64,000 nt of DNA, from contig CAADRB010000020.1 in assembly GCA_900708905.1 (NCBI GenBank), positions 159,847 through 223,846 on the forward strand. The letters are read 5' to 3'. This DNA is from Hymenolepis diminuta. Taxonomy: Eukaryota; Platyhelminthes; Cestoda; Cyclophyllidea; Hymenolepididae. Both the position numbers and the translations under genes were made by a program. The notes beneath the pieces are model-generated. The model was not told where the DNA came from and made no database searches. It saw only the letters and a list, made by a program, of their open reading frames with translations. Below, piece by piece: positions 21,250 through 32,565 of the stretch (positions are counted from its first letter, which is position 1; every line of letters begins with the position of its first letter).

Positions 21250-21545
21250 GCATCTACCTGTACTCGATTTTATAAAACCTGTGGCATTGAGGTTTCCTCG
21301 GCAGTTTATACCTGTCTTTGCATCGATCTGAGTATATACTTCTGCAGGGGATCGTCACTACCTTTGCACTCTAATTTGTTTCCAAATTTCATGGTGTATC
21401 GATAAGTTGGCGCTTTCTTGAAAATCTTTTTTGAAAATTATTTTTTAATCATCCTCTAATTTTTTTAAAGTACTTCTTCGCATTGTGTTCAAAGTTCTTT
21501 AGCATATATTTCCGTACATTTGGAGCATCTTAAAAAGTATCGGAG
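21250..21545 (+). repeat. Dispersed repeat family 3, copy 1
   Basis: Alignable with 37321-37580 over about 260 bases. CTTTGCATCGATCTGA matches CTTTGTATCGATCTGA, CTCTGC/TTCTGC and ATCG follow, then TTGAAAATC matches TTGAACATT. At the end TTCAAAGTTCTTTAGC matches TTCAAGGTTCTTTAGC. A partial third copy is at 30635-30767. There is no coding capacity. Confidence 0.6.
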
Positions 21546-23509
21546 TCAATATATATATGTATATACTTCTCTAAAGTTTAGACAAGCCTATACTCAAGTT
21601 TCAGATGGATATTCCCTTGTTTCTATCAAACGGATTTTCCTGCTTAAAGACGCTTTTTAATTAGTTGGTGTCGCTCGATAAGCCCAGTTATTCTGTTAAT
21701 ATTCCTTACACATTTTCAATTTCCGCGCATAATTTAATTCTTGTTATTTTAACCTCCAGTAAAGCAAAACATTAAACTTTTTTGATAAGGGGAAAGTCTT
21801 TAAACATGGGAGTGATAAAATAATCTAGTGAGGGTGAAAAAAGGGAGGAGAGTAGAAATAGGGAATTTTACTTTTGAATTCATCACGTTGTCTTCTTTTC
21901 TTAAGTGGTGTTGTTCATTACCTCATGTCTGAATGTTCCGATATTCAAATTGCATGTTTAGTCCCTTGAGAGATTATTGACCCATTGTTTATAGCGAGTG
22001 GCTGGCCATGCATTTTTGATGAATTTTCTCTTCTGTCAGTCAAGGGAAGGGTTATGCATACAGGATTTATTCATTAACAGGTTATATTTCATTATTTACT
22101 TTTTGTTTAAGTTTATATCTTCTCTTTGGGTTTAAGGTAGTTTCAGCACAAATTTTCTTAAGTGTCGGTAAATTTCAAAAGTTCAAAGTGTTTCTCATTA
22201 GAAAATTGATCAAATTTGACAAAATTTAAACATAATTGTTTTCCCTTAAAACATTCATATATATTATATTATACATATATTATTTTCGTTTTATCAAAAC
22301 AATTACAGTATTATTCAAGTCTCATACTTCTTGTAAAGAGGTTTTCATGTTTATGAACGAATATAATTCATCACAATTTATCCAAGGCGTCCTTATTGTT
22401 TGGAGGATTTTTACAACTGAAACCTGGAGATTTACCTCTATTCCTCTTCGAAAAGTAGTACTATTCTCCAACCATTGTTTCTCAATATTTTGTTCAGGAC
22501 TTATTAAATTTAACAGATGTCTTCGGAAAACAATGCCTATCCATTCAATATCTTTACTGAATTGCAGGGGAGTGTCTTAAATATTCGCTTTTTAACCCCC
22601 TTTGTTTCTAATCTTAAATACTGAATAAGTTCAAAGCTAATGTATTAGTAAAATATATTTAACATATATTGTGCTGCTTGGTTGTCCCCCTTTGTCTTCA
22701 CACCTCGCAGATCATAAAATAAATGATTTATTCGATATGAACACCTGGCGGTAAGTTGAATCTGAATTAACACACATGCACACGCCTTTCTCTATCTCGG
22801 TGTGGAAAAGGATAATTTAAAGAACTCAGTTTTCTGAACTGTTAGCGGCAAAATTCTGATCAAGATCACGAGCGAAAGGAGATAATTTGATTAATGGTAT
22901 AATCCTTTTATCTCTCAGTGTGCGTTAATTCGTGCATATTTGTCCAATGTTTAATTATCTAGGGAAAGAATATATCTTCGGTTGCACTTTTCGCCAATGA
23001 GTTACTGAAAGCTTACGGATATTTCGATATAAACGTCGAATGTATAATGATAACGAAACGTTTCTCTAGGTTTAGAAATGAGTACTAATGATGCTGAACA
23101 GGCGATTCAAACAAACGCAACAGAATTTTGTTGATTGTTTTCTTGCTGTTTATGAATAGGTTATTATAATAATTTTTTTAAGTCGTAGCAGTCTCTAAAT
23201 ACTGGGACAGTTGAATAGTACAATAGGGAATAGGGAGAGACAAAAGCGAAATAGAAGTGGAGAATAATAATCCCGTTTATTCTGTACGTTGATTTTTCGT
23301 GAACTTTATTATTTTTACTTTCTCCCATAGAGAATTTTATTTCGTGAGATTAAAAATCTAGTTCCGATCAGCTTTCTCAGAGAAATTTATTTTTTGCAAC
23401 TTGTGAAGACTGTTGGACCTCTAGACGAGGAAACTGAGTGATTTTCGCAGGTGGAACGACCGATGTCGCTTTGGAGCTGTCATTACCGTAGTGAGAACTT
23501 AAATTGCAT

Positions 23510-23568
23510 CACCTATTACCGCTAGACTAATGGCCGTCTTGATTCTAACGACCCACTCAGACCCGGAG
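23510..23568 (-). repeat. Dispersed repeat family 4, copy 1 (A-box-like)
   Basis: On the plus strand it reads CACCTATTACCGCTAGACTA and ends ACTCAGACCCGGAG. Copy 2 at 57760-57798 reads CACCAGATACCACTAGACTA and ends with the same ACTCAGACCCGGAG. Read on the minus strand, TTAGTCTAGCGGTA or GTAGTCTAGTGGTA resembles the A box of a tRNA-Glu-like promoter. No B box was found, so a degraded SINE head is the best guess. Confidence 0.45.
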
Positions 23569-25607
23569 TTATAAAAAGGAAGATGAAATTGGTTGACTGA
23601 CGATGAGGGTGACCGGGGAGCGAGGTTCAGCCAACTCGCTTTTTATTAACTAGAACTAAGTCATATAGATAATTTTGAAATAAGGAAGAATGTCTATGGA
23701 TGATTGAGAATACAGCACCACAGATAGCAGTCTTTGATTTTTATCTGCGCCATCTATCTTGCTTCTTTCAATTTCAATGAACCGATTGCAGTTTAGGAGA
23801 ACCACTTATTCATAAATTAGCTGTGTTATGCTTTGCTGCGTCATATCAGAGTCCCAAAGTCGTTGGAGGTAAGTGTCTTTCAATGTTTATCTTAGCATGA
23901 GACTTGCATTTTAGGGTCTTTCTGATGAGGAACTCGAATTCTGCCACCTCTCTTTTAACAAGTATGGCTGGTTATTCCATTCATAGGATGTGTTGTTTAT
24001 AATAATGTAACCGACTATGCCTTTTTTGCGTTCCTTTAGTGGTAGTTAAGCATAAGAGAAATCGGTTCGTGTAAGAACCGAACTTTCTCATGAAGTCGAA
24101 ATGTACCCACTATAATTATCTGTGGAAATATGTTTTCAAAAGTGTGCAGAAGGGCTATTTTGTCGATTTTTTTCGAATCTTTTTACTATTACTGTTAACC
24201 ATGGCAATGCTGAAATGTACAGTTTGTAATTATGGAAAGGCATCTAAACACTCAAAAAAATAAAATTCTCCCATAAGAAGTGAAAAAAAGGGTGAAGTTA
24301 GGCTATGAAAAGAGTAATAGTTTCCCTCAATTGTTGAACTCATTAGGTTGTCCACTTTTTACTAAATGTTTACTGTGTCTTGTCCTAATATTTCATGTCA
24401 CAATTTGGCCCCTAATTTCCCTCGGGAGTTCACATTCGCGACGTCCAGAACTTATTGACTAGGTAGTTAAACTGATTGGTTGGCCATGCCGTCTAGAGAC
24501 TTCTCTTGTAATAGTCAAGAACAGCTATTTGACACTAGCTAAGATGTTTTTTATATAACGGCCTTCCGATAGCCTAACAGTTTTCGGATGGCTATAATAA
24601 AATTTTTCCAGCCTTTTGGTAGACAAATCTCAATCATATGGATGCTTATTCATAATTTAGTTACCTAAACACCTATTATTAATTCCGGTGTGACTAATAT
24701 GAAAAAAATGTTACTGATAAAGTATATAAAATCGATGATTTCGATCAAGCAAATGTCGTACCGTGAATTATTTAGCCGGTCACTTAAAATACACCCTTTG
24801 GGGAAAAGTTTATAATAACTAGATTTGTTTCAAATGCCATATACATTTAATAGGGACGTAAAATAGAACCTGGATTACTTTTTCACGTAGTAGTTCTACT
24901 GTGTTAATTACTGAAACATCCTTTGGAACTTCTGATGTGAACACGGAAAAATCAATGAGTAAACGTATTATGAAGTTAATAGATACCCACAGAAGTTAGA
25001 TGTTTTGCGAGTCTAATTTTGGTTTTATGGTTAACTGACGAACATTCTTTTATATATTTCTTGTTTTGAAGTGAATCCAAAACTTGTGATGACGGTTTTG
25101 GGTCTGCATTTCAACTCTTGTTAAGTACAAAAGTTGCGCCCATCAGTTGTCGGAAGCTGCAAAATTGATTTTTAAATCACATATTTAGTGGGTGTTCATC
25201 ATCATGATGATTTTGAGTTTTGTAAATCATTTGGAGAGATTCACTCATTTAATCCTTTCGACCTGTGACGCTAAGAGGGGCCCTTTAGTTAGTGAATAGG
25301 TGATTAAATTCTGGTTAAGAGAAAATGTGGGGACAGGAGAGATATTTGATTAAGAAGTCATCACTTTGCCTCTCGCTTTCTCTTCCTTGCTTTGAAGGAA
25401 GTAACACCTCACTTGATCCCACAAAACGAGTTTCTAATTAAAAGCATGTTCACACTGCAGTTTCACATAGAAAGCAGAAATTGTAGTTGTTTTTTGTGTT
25501 TACAATTTTAGTACAGTGTGACGGAGAATTAAATCTTTAATTGCGAAATCAAATACTGTAATTATTAATCTGCCGTATGAAGTCAGAAGTCATCTGAGAA
25601 AACTAAA

Positions 25608-25742
25608 TAAGGCGAATAGCCAACCATAATGGTTAATTAAGGCTAATATGGCAAAATTCGAGTTTTTCATCGGGATAGACCCATAATGCTATCTCTACCC
25701 AAGATTAATGTTAAAAACGTTTTCCTAAATAAACATACTACA
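25608..25742 (+). repeat. Dispersed repeat family 1, copy beside mariner 2
   Basis: Contains GGCGAATAGCCAACCATAAT, GGTTAATTAAGGCTAATATG, TTCGAGTTTTTCATCGGG, CTATCTCTACCCAAGATTAA and CGTTTTCCTAAAT, in the order seen at 15290-15462. It ends about 165 bases before the mariner terminal repeat at 25909. Confidence 0.6.
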
Positions 25743-25908
25743 TATCTTCGAAATTCACTAACTGAGGTAAATATCGAAAACCTCAAGTTATTTTTTTTCT
25801 TAGGCTTAAATGCACCTTCTCTTTTCACTCTCTTTAGATAGGAGTCTAAGTATACTATTCTTAATTGCAGATTTATTCCCTTTTTAAAGTTGCTTAGGCG
25901 TCATACTA

Positions 25909-27206
25909 CCAGGTTGTAACAGGAGTTCTGTGCATTTTTAAAATTTGAATTAAAATGAAAATTTTGTCAAAAATACATTTATTTAGTGTTCAATATAGTC
26001 ACCATTTCTATTAATTACATCTCATCTTGCCACAAGCTTTCTGATTCCTCCATAGAATTCAGCCAGTGTGGACTCAAAAAAGAAACTAGCTTCATTTCTA
26101 CCTCTTGAAGTAAGCCTTTGTCCCATTAAATGATTCTGTAAGCTCCTGAAAAGACGAAAATCGGTTGTTGCAAGAGAGGGTAAGGAGAATATGGTGGGTG
26201 ATGCATGACTTCCCAGTCAAATTCTTCATCGATATTTTTGGTTGCTCTTGAAGTGTGGGGTGTGGCATTGTCATGGTGCAGAATCACTCCTTTTCGATTG
26301 ATCAAAGAAGGCTTTTTTCCTGTCGTTAACTGCTTTTAAACGAGTTAGCTGCTGATAGTAAACTTCAGATGTTATTGTTTGATTGTCACCCATTAGTTCA
26401 TAATAAGTAATTCCCTTTAAATTCCACCATACACACAAAAGAATTTTTTTTCGGATGCAGTCTCAAATTGTCTCGGTTGTGGGATTGGCTTGTTGTGAAC
26501 CACAACTTAGCCACTGTCTTTTGCGCTTAACATTGATGGAAAGGATTCACCACTTCTCGTCACTGTCAGTTATGATTCAGTGTAAAAAAGGTGCCTGAAG
26601 TCCACGAGAATGTAGTGAAACACAACAGGTCATACGCTGTTGCTTGTTGATGTCTGACAAATCGTGTGGGGAGGGAGACCCATTTGCCAGCCTTTGAGAC
26701 TTTTCCAGCCAAGACTTCCCTATATATGGTCACATGGCGGCTTACGTGAAAGGTTTTGCTCAGTTCTGTAGTAGTGCAGGTTGGATTTGATTTTCATCAA
26801 TGGCAACTTGCAATTGTTCAGAATCAAGTTTTTTGAGCACTCTGCTCTCGGTTCGTCTCTTGTCTTTCAGGCTGAAGTCATCCTTCTTAAAATCACCTGC
26901 AGAAAACCACCTTCTGCAGGTCTTTTCATTCACAAAATCATCTCCATAAGTGTCTTTGAGTGTTTTTGCTGCTGAGCTTGCCGTATTTCCTCTATGAAAT
27001 TCAAAGAGTAAAATGTGCCTGATATGCTCTTTATTTTGAATGTACATTAGGGCTTGAAATAGAACGGTAATTATCACACAATCTGAAAGAAGAAGTAATA
27101 TTTTATCAATTAGCATAGATGAGCATACAACATTAAGAAGGTAAATTGAAGTAATCGTGCCCTAAACATAGCTCAAAAATTGGACAGAACTTCTGTTACA
27201 ACCTAA
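25909..27206 (-). mobile_element. Full-length but dead mariner element (mariner 2)
   Basis: Inverted ends share AGGTTGTAACAG-A/G-AGTTCTG (25911-25930 and the reverse complement of about 27184-27204). The element is 1298 bases, the usual mariner size, and a TA dinucleotide flanks each end. The transposase reads on the minus strand from ATG 27047 (MYIQNKEHIRHILLFEFHRG). Its N-terminal helix-turn-helix part contains the family phrase KTCRRWFS. The catalytic part down to about 26000 survives only in fragments, such as ILLCVWWNLKGI and YYELMGDNQTI, separated by frameshifts and stops. It belongs to a different lineage from mariner 1. Confidence 0.9.
26760..27047 (-). pseudogene. Mariner 2 transposase, N-terminal portion
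   Basis: Open from ATG 27047 for about 95 codons. It contains the mariner DNA-binding domain (HRGNTASSAAKTLKDTYGDD near the start, then VNEKTCRRWFS). An internal disturbance follows (AGDFKKDDFSLKD, apparently a small duplication of the usual SGDFSLKD phrase). The frame is lost at about 26760, before the first catalytic Asp, so no active enzyme could be made. Confidence 0.85.
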
Positions 27207-27954
27207 TATAATTACTTCAGTATTTTTTTGTGCAATTGTATTCTAGTTGCAATTCAGGCTCTAGGGTACTTTTAGTAGAAATTTAAAATGCCAAATAAAA
27301 TGCAAATTACGGTAGTAATATAATTTACATGTGACGTTTTCATATTTGGGTGGTTCCAACCCCTTACTGTTTCCTTGTTTCATTTCACGAACTTTCTGGT
27401 GGCAATTATCTGGTTTTTATCTAATAGCCTCCATCTGTACAGTTTGACTTTTTGGCAAATCAAATTTCTCTTTGGTTGACACTTCAGTTAGATCATTTTA
27501 AACCTTCCAATTTTCATTAGTTTTAAGTTTCGAGGTATGGATTTGATGTAAGCATTAAGAAAGACCATCCAAGTAAACAATGTTGCTAATCAGTGCTTTT
27601 TTGTTAAGTTGTTTAATTAAAGTGGGAAGATGCTGAAAGCCTAATTCTGCTACGAGGATTTAGGTACCCACTATATATTGCTTGACTACATTTGACTCAA
27701 CTCTGGAGGGGGAGAGAAGAAGGCAGCAGTATAATCATGTCAAGATTTTAATACTGATTTCTTGTAGCTCATTTAAGATAATAGAAGACTTTTTCATATA
27801 ATTGATTATTGAAGGTCTGCCAAGTATTTCTGGACCAGATTGCGCTCGCATTTTGATAAGGCTTAAGCACGTGGATTTTAGGAAGCGTTGTCTAAGTAAT
27901 TATTTATTAAAGAATGTCATATGGAGAAAGCAGAAAAATGAACCAAGAAGCATT
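27207..27954. other. Short non-coding stretch between mariner 2 and repeat family 2
   Basis: No gene was recognised. An open frame of 95 codons at 27802-28089 crosses into repeat family 2 and has no family motif, so it is not treated as a gene. Confidence 0.4.
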
Positions 27955-28175
27955 AAAGGATGTGAAAGTGAGAGGAAGTGTCCATCATGCCATAATGGCC
28001 ACCAAGTAGCATGGGAGTTAGTTGTTGTATATATCTTATCCAACGACTTCCCATTGGCTCCTATTCTCTTATATTGGTCTCCCTATTAGCAATGTTGCCA
28101 GCTTAACCTGCTTTTGTTTTCGTGGTAGCAGCGTGCTTGGTGGCTTAAATAATAGCTCATTCTGAGGCAAGGTTT
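27955..28175 (+). repeat. Dispersed repeat family 2, plus-strand copy
   Basis: CCATCATGCCATAATGGCCA (from about 27983) and GTAGCAGCGTGCTTGGTGGC (from about 28124) recur in the same order on the minus strand at 50290-50053, with spacing differing by about 40 bases. A family 1 fragment follows directly, so the two may be parts of one composite element. Confidence 0.55.
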
Positions 28176-28229
28176 AGACTGTGCTACCTTGAGCTGTGTC
28201 TGTCGACACCCTGGCAGAAGTTTGCTGAG

Positions 28230-28350
28230 TCTGATATCATACGTTTGATTCCCACCGGATTACGTTACCGGTCAAGAGATGCAGGTAGCAGAATGCGAAT
28301 TCCCTCATTAGAGCGACTCAGGAATGCTACTCTGCCCAAAATGATTACTG
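28230..28350 (+). repeat. Dispersed repeat family 1, partial copy
   Basis: GCTGAGTCTGATATCATACG matches GTTGAGTCTGACGGATATAG of the 48 kb copy. CCCTCATTAGAGCGACTCAG and ATGCTACTCTGCCCAAAATG match the core at 48353-48393. The copy is truncated after that point. Confidence 0.5.
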
Positions 28351-30634
28351 TGAAATTCTTCCCTTCGAAATGCGCTTATGAATTATTTAACACTAAGAAG
28401 TTTCCGATTTATTTTCGGGTTTTGGTTGATTTTAATACTGACTAAATGCCAAAAGCTCTACTTGCACATTGTTCATTCATTTTTAATCTGTACCGTAGAG
28501 CTTGTCATCAAATCTTAGTGTGAATTCTTTTTCCCCTGGGATAAAGGAGAATGATATTTTTAAAATCAAATTAAAGCTATTTCTAATAAAAATATGCTGA
28601 TAATTTGTATGTTATAACTTAAAGCAATCAAAATCTTAATTACTTATTTTTCAATGGGATCTTTTTTGTCGAAAATCTGGCTGTTTAACTTTGTGTGTGA
28701 TTCTGTTCCAAAGTATCTGAAAACACAACAACTGATGAACTCGGCAAGGATGGAATAGGTAAGAAGGTACCGAGCCTGGAATCTTCATTAATTTTAAAAT
28801 GTAGCCAAGTTTTCTTCCGTAACTATTAGTAACAACTTTAGTTGAAAAAATAGAATAGTACTAGGTGGTAAACTAAAAAAAAATACAATTTTAAACAATG
28901 AGAAAGAATTGAATTTAGTGGTTTTTCATTTCATTTTGATTCAAAGTACATCTATTTGGAGTTTTTCCCTGTTTTTAATTCTATTTTGCTAACTGAGCAT
29001 CGCCAAGGGTCTTGAATTTTGCAAGAGGGAGGTAGAACTTAGTCAAAGGGGTTCGAGCTTTACTAAGCTCTGATTTGGGAACATATACTAATTTATTCTT
29101 GTTTCCTTTCGAGGAATTGTTTACTTTGCCTATCAACTTTCTTTGGAATTAAAATATTATGCTTCCCCTCAAAGGTTATGAAAGCCAAGGATGACATTCT
29201 AAGGTAGAAAACAGGCAGGAACAGCACTATTGAAATGGGATATTTGAAGTCATGTGTAACGTTGCTGAAGGTTAGATAATTCTAGAATAGTACTAGTTGC
29301 CTTTTGTGGTATCGAATAAGTAATGAATTTACTTTCATAATAATGGCTTATTATTTATTTTCTGATAGTAGTCTGAATACACAAAGCGAAAATTAATGAA
29401 ATTGTTTAATCGTCACACACGTCCTTCTACATCCCTTAATTTCCCTGACTAAGTTCCTGTGATCTTATTTGATTAATTTAAAGAATGGGTTTGTTTAGTG
29501 AAGTTTACTAACTGCTCCTTCATTATGATTTAATTTTGTTGGGTTTATTTGAATGAGGTATAACACACAAGAATTAGCATGAATGATACAACGCTGATTC
29601 GTTGGCGTAAGTGCAACAGGAATTTTCTAGAATCTCAGGTATTAGTTATTCAGTCGATTATAGAAACATCCATATTCACACTCGACGCACCAGGAATAAT
29701 GCGACACATACTCTTCAAAATACTAAATTTTTATTTTTTCTCAATGTCACTAAGCCAAACTGCTTCCTGGCGATAGTAGAATGGCAATTTTATTTGTCAT
29801 CTCTACCGCAGCCACAACTCACGTCTCTCGCATAAAACAAAGTTATGGTTCCTACTGCTAAATTTGGGTCTAAGTTTAGTTGAGTTCTGACGCACTCAAA
29901 CTTTAGTTCTAAGGTCATGTAGGGTGCCCAGAAAGATAAAGGGGCTTTTACGGAATAATAATAGTCCTGAAGGAGTTAATTTTATTCATCTTCTATGCTA
30001 ACCTATTTTTATAGTCTGCTTTTGAAAGAGGAATGATGTAAAAATGCCTTAGTGGGTGAAAACTGATGACTCTTAGTAGGTGAATGTTTACTTGATTTTA
30101 TGAATTGCAGATCTTAGTTTATACTATCCATGAAAATGGATTCAATTTTGTTATTTTTTGCTTTTCAGACGAATCAATATTACGAATGTTTGTGATTGAA
30201 ATAACATATTATTATAATCCACTCCAAGACAACCAGAATTACAATTTTCCACCGCCGAAAAGAGACTGATATTGGATAAAGACCAAGTTCGATGAGGAAT
30301 AAAGGTGGGGGCATCTAAAAGTTAAGAATAAATTTTTGGTTTCAGGTTATATAACCTTTACTTAACGGATAGTTCATTGCTTCCCGTTCCAAAATTCAAA
30401 TTTCATGATTTTTCTCCTGCAATACTGATCAAATTATTGTCCAAAATGTCCAATGTTTATCGGTCGGTGGTCGGTTTCGCCACTTTAATTCCTTTTTTTC
30501 ATCGAATGGCCGAGAAAGCAGAATTATTTGATGTATTCTTAAGCAGATAAAATGACCTCAACATAACAAGGTTCACTCTTAATTAGAGTTCACTCTAATT
30601 AATTAGTTCCTCACTCGTGACTCTAATATGAAGT

Positions 30635-30767
30635 CTGTGGTCTTGAGTTTTGTAGTTTTTGTGACGATGTTTACATCCGACTTAGTATGTAAAGGTTCTT
30701 CACTTCCTTCGCACTCGAACCTCATATTATGTTGATAACTGGACACTTTCTTGAACATTCAAATGCC
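30635..30767 (+). repeat. Dispersed repeat family 3, partial copy
   Basis: GGTCTTGAGTTTTGTAG, ACATCCGACTTAGTATGTAA, TCGCACTCGAAC, GTTGATAACTGG and TTTCTTGAACATTC appear in the same order as the matching phrases at 21284-21425 and 37328-37458. Confidence 0.5.
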
Positions 30768-32545
30768 ATTAGATATTCACGTGTTAAGGTGTATTTCGAT
30801 AGCTATTTCTCGAATAATTTTTTGGGTTGATATTCAAATTGGTTGACATTTTCTTTTCGCTTTTTCGGAGAATTTTAGTCCCTGATTCTAACTTATGATT
30901 CAGAATTAGAAGTTATATTTTAATCGCATTCACACTTCGAAAATTCCTGAAAATTTGCAAAATTCATCTTTTTCGCTCATACCTGGAAATCAGTGCTTAC
31001 AGAGTGAGTGTATCAATATTTGTCTTTAATCCTATAATCTTCCAGCTTTTAGTTTCTTTTGTACTTCCGCTATTCAATATTTTAATTCATTTTTAATTAC
31101 TACTAATGAATTCCTTTTCTATTGCGCAGAATATTCATACTTAAACAAGTTTTGGAGCCGGTTATTAAAATCTGTTTTACTACTATTTTTAAACTTTAGA
31201 AAAACAGTAGAATAGGAAAAGGAGGTAAAATTGATACGATTGACCCTGCCATCTCAAATGAATCTTTCTTCTAGTTGATGCTAGATAAATGAATTCTAAT
31301 AATATAAATGGCAGCTCCTATTCTAGTAATACAATTATTAAAATTTCACGACCCTTAAATGTTTAACTCATTTAAACAAACTCTGTTCATTACACAATTT
31401 TCACTAGTTGGGTCAAGGGTTCGAGGAATTAAGGTACTTCTAAGTTAAAGGGACTACTAGATAAATTGTTTCAAATTCCTGCACGTCGGTGGCGTAGTGA
31501 GATTGGTGTTCTTTACCCCCATGGAAGTTAGCCAGTCTCCAATACTTCTTATTTCATTCTGAATGAAATAGATGTAAGTGTAGTTTTATTTACCAAAAGA
31601 GAACATCTATTGGTATTCATTCTCTTTTGAGATAGAGCGTTTATAGTAATGTTATTCTTAATCGGTTTTCCATGTACTTTTGCGAACGTGGATGTAGGGT
31701 TCTTGCATCGAGTTTTATTTTACATTCACTAGCCTGGATACATGCATCTGCGTCCGTGTTCGTATTCCATCGGTTCCTCACCCAATTTCTTGTAAAATAA
31801 CTGAATTACGAAGAGGTTCTTGCAGTTCCATTCATGAATTTGTTGTAGGTCTGGACTTAGCGGCTATTCCACGGACTATACCTTCTATCTTTCACTAATC
31901 TTTACCACGACAGCACATTCACTGTTATTCATTAATTCAATGCATTATAGTGGGTATTTTGTTATGTAGTATTCAATACCAATTATTCTTTCTCAAAATA
32001 CAAGAATATCCTTAAAGGATCATTATAATGACTGTAATGCATTAAATCATTAATTGGAAATAGCGTTAGTTTCAATCGGTAGAAACGCAATGCTAGAATC
32101 TCGAATTAATTTTTTCCGATCGAATGCCGTTTTAAATAGTACAGTGTTTTATCTCTTTAAATTTCGACAATTATATGTACCGGAAGCATAACAAATGTTA
32201 TTGTATTTATTGGACAGTTAATTAAGTTTAGTTATTGTTATGGCACGGAAAACCAACGTCGCTGATTAATTATTAATGAGATTACCCACCTATTTGCGCC
32301 TAAGAAATATGTCGGTTATGCGTTTTTTATGACAGTTGTAGGCCTTCTAATTTTGGCAGTAATTCCAAGTCTTCTATTTTGCAACGCTTAATGATCAATA
32401 ACCTTTGTGAGAGTGAATTACTAGGGTATACTATAGCCACGAAAGCTTAGACCTGTAAGAAGAAGGGAGAAGACCTGTTTCTCAATTTCTCTTCCCTTCA
32501 AGGGGAATTACAACTCTTTATATGATACGTATGACATATATGTAT

Positions 32546-32565
32546 AAATCATATATATATGATTT
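32546..32565. repeat. 20-base perfect palindrome
   Basis: AAATC, ten alternating AT bases, GATTT. It sits in a longer AT microsatellite (32521-32570), so slippage explains it without invoking function. Confidence 0.6.

Larger units (their letters stand above)
20513..25607. other. Long AT-rich non-coding stretch
   Basis: No exon was recognised. It contains repeat family 3 (21250-21545), repeat family 4 (23510-23568) and short AT microsatellite such as ATATATATGTATATA near 21550. The longest open frame (114 codons at 22236-22580) starts in AT repeat and has no recognisable motif. Confidence 0.5.

Noticed and set aside
27802..28089. 95-codon plus-strand frame
   Set aside because: Overlaps repeat family 2 and has no recognisable domain.
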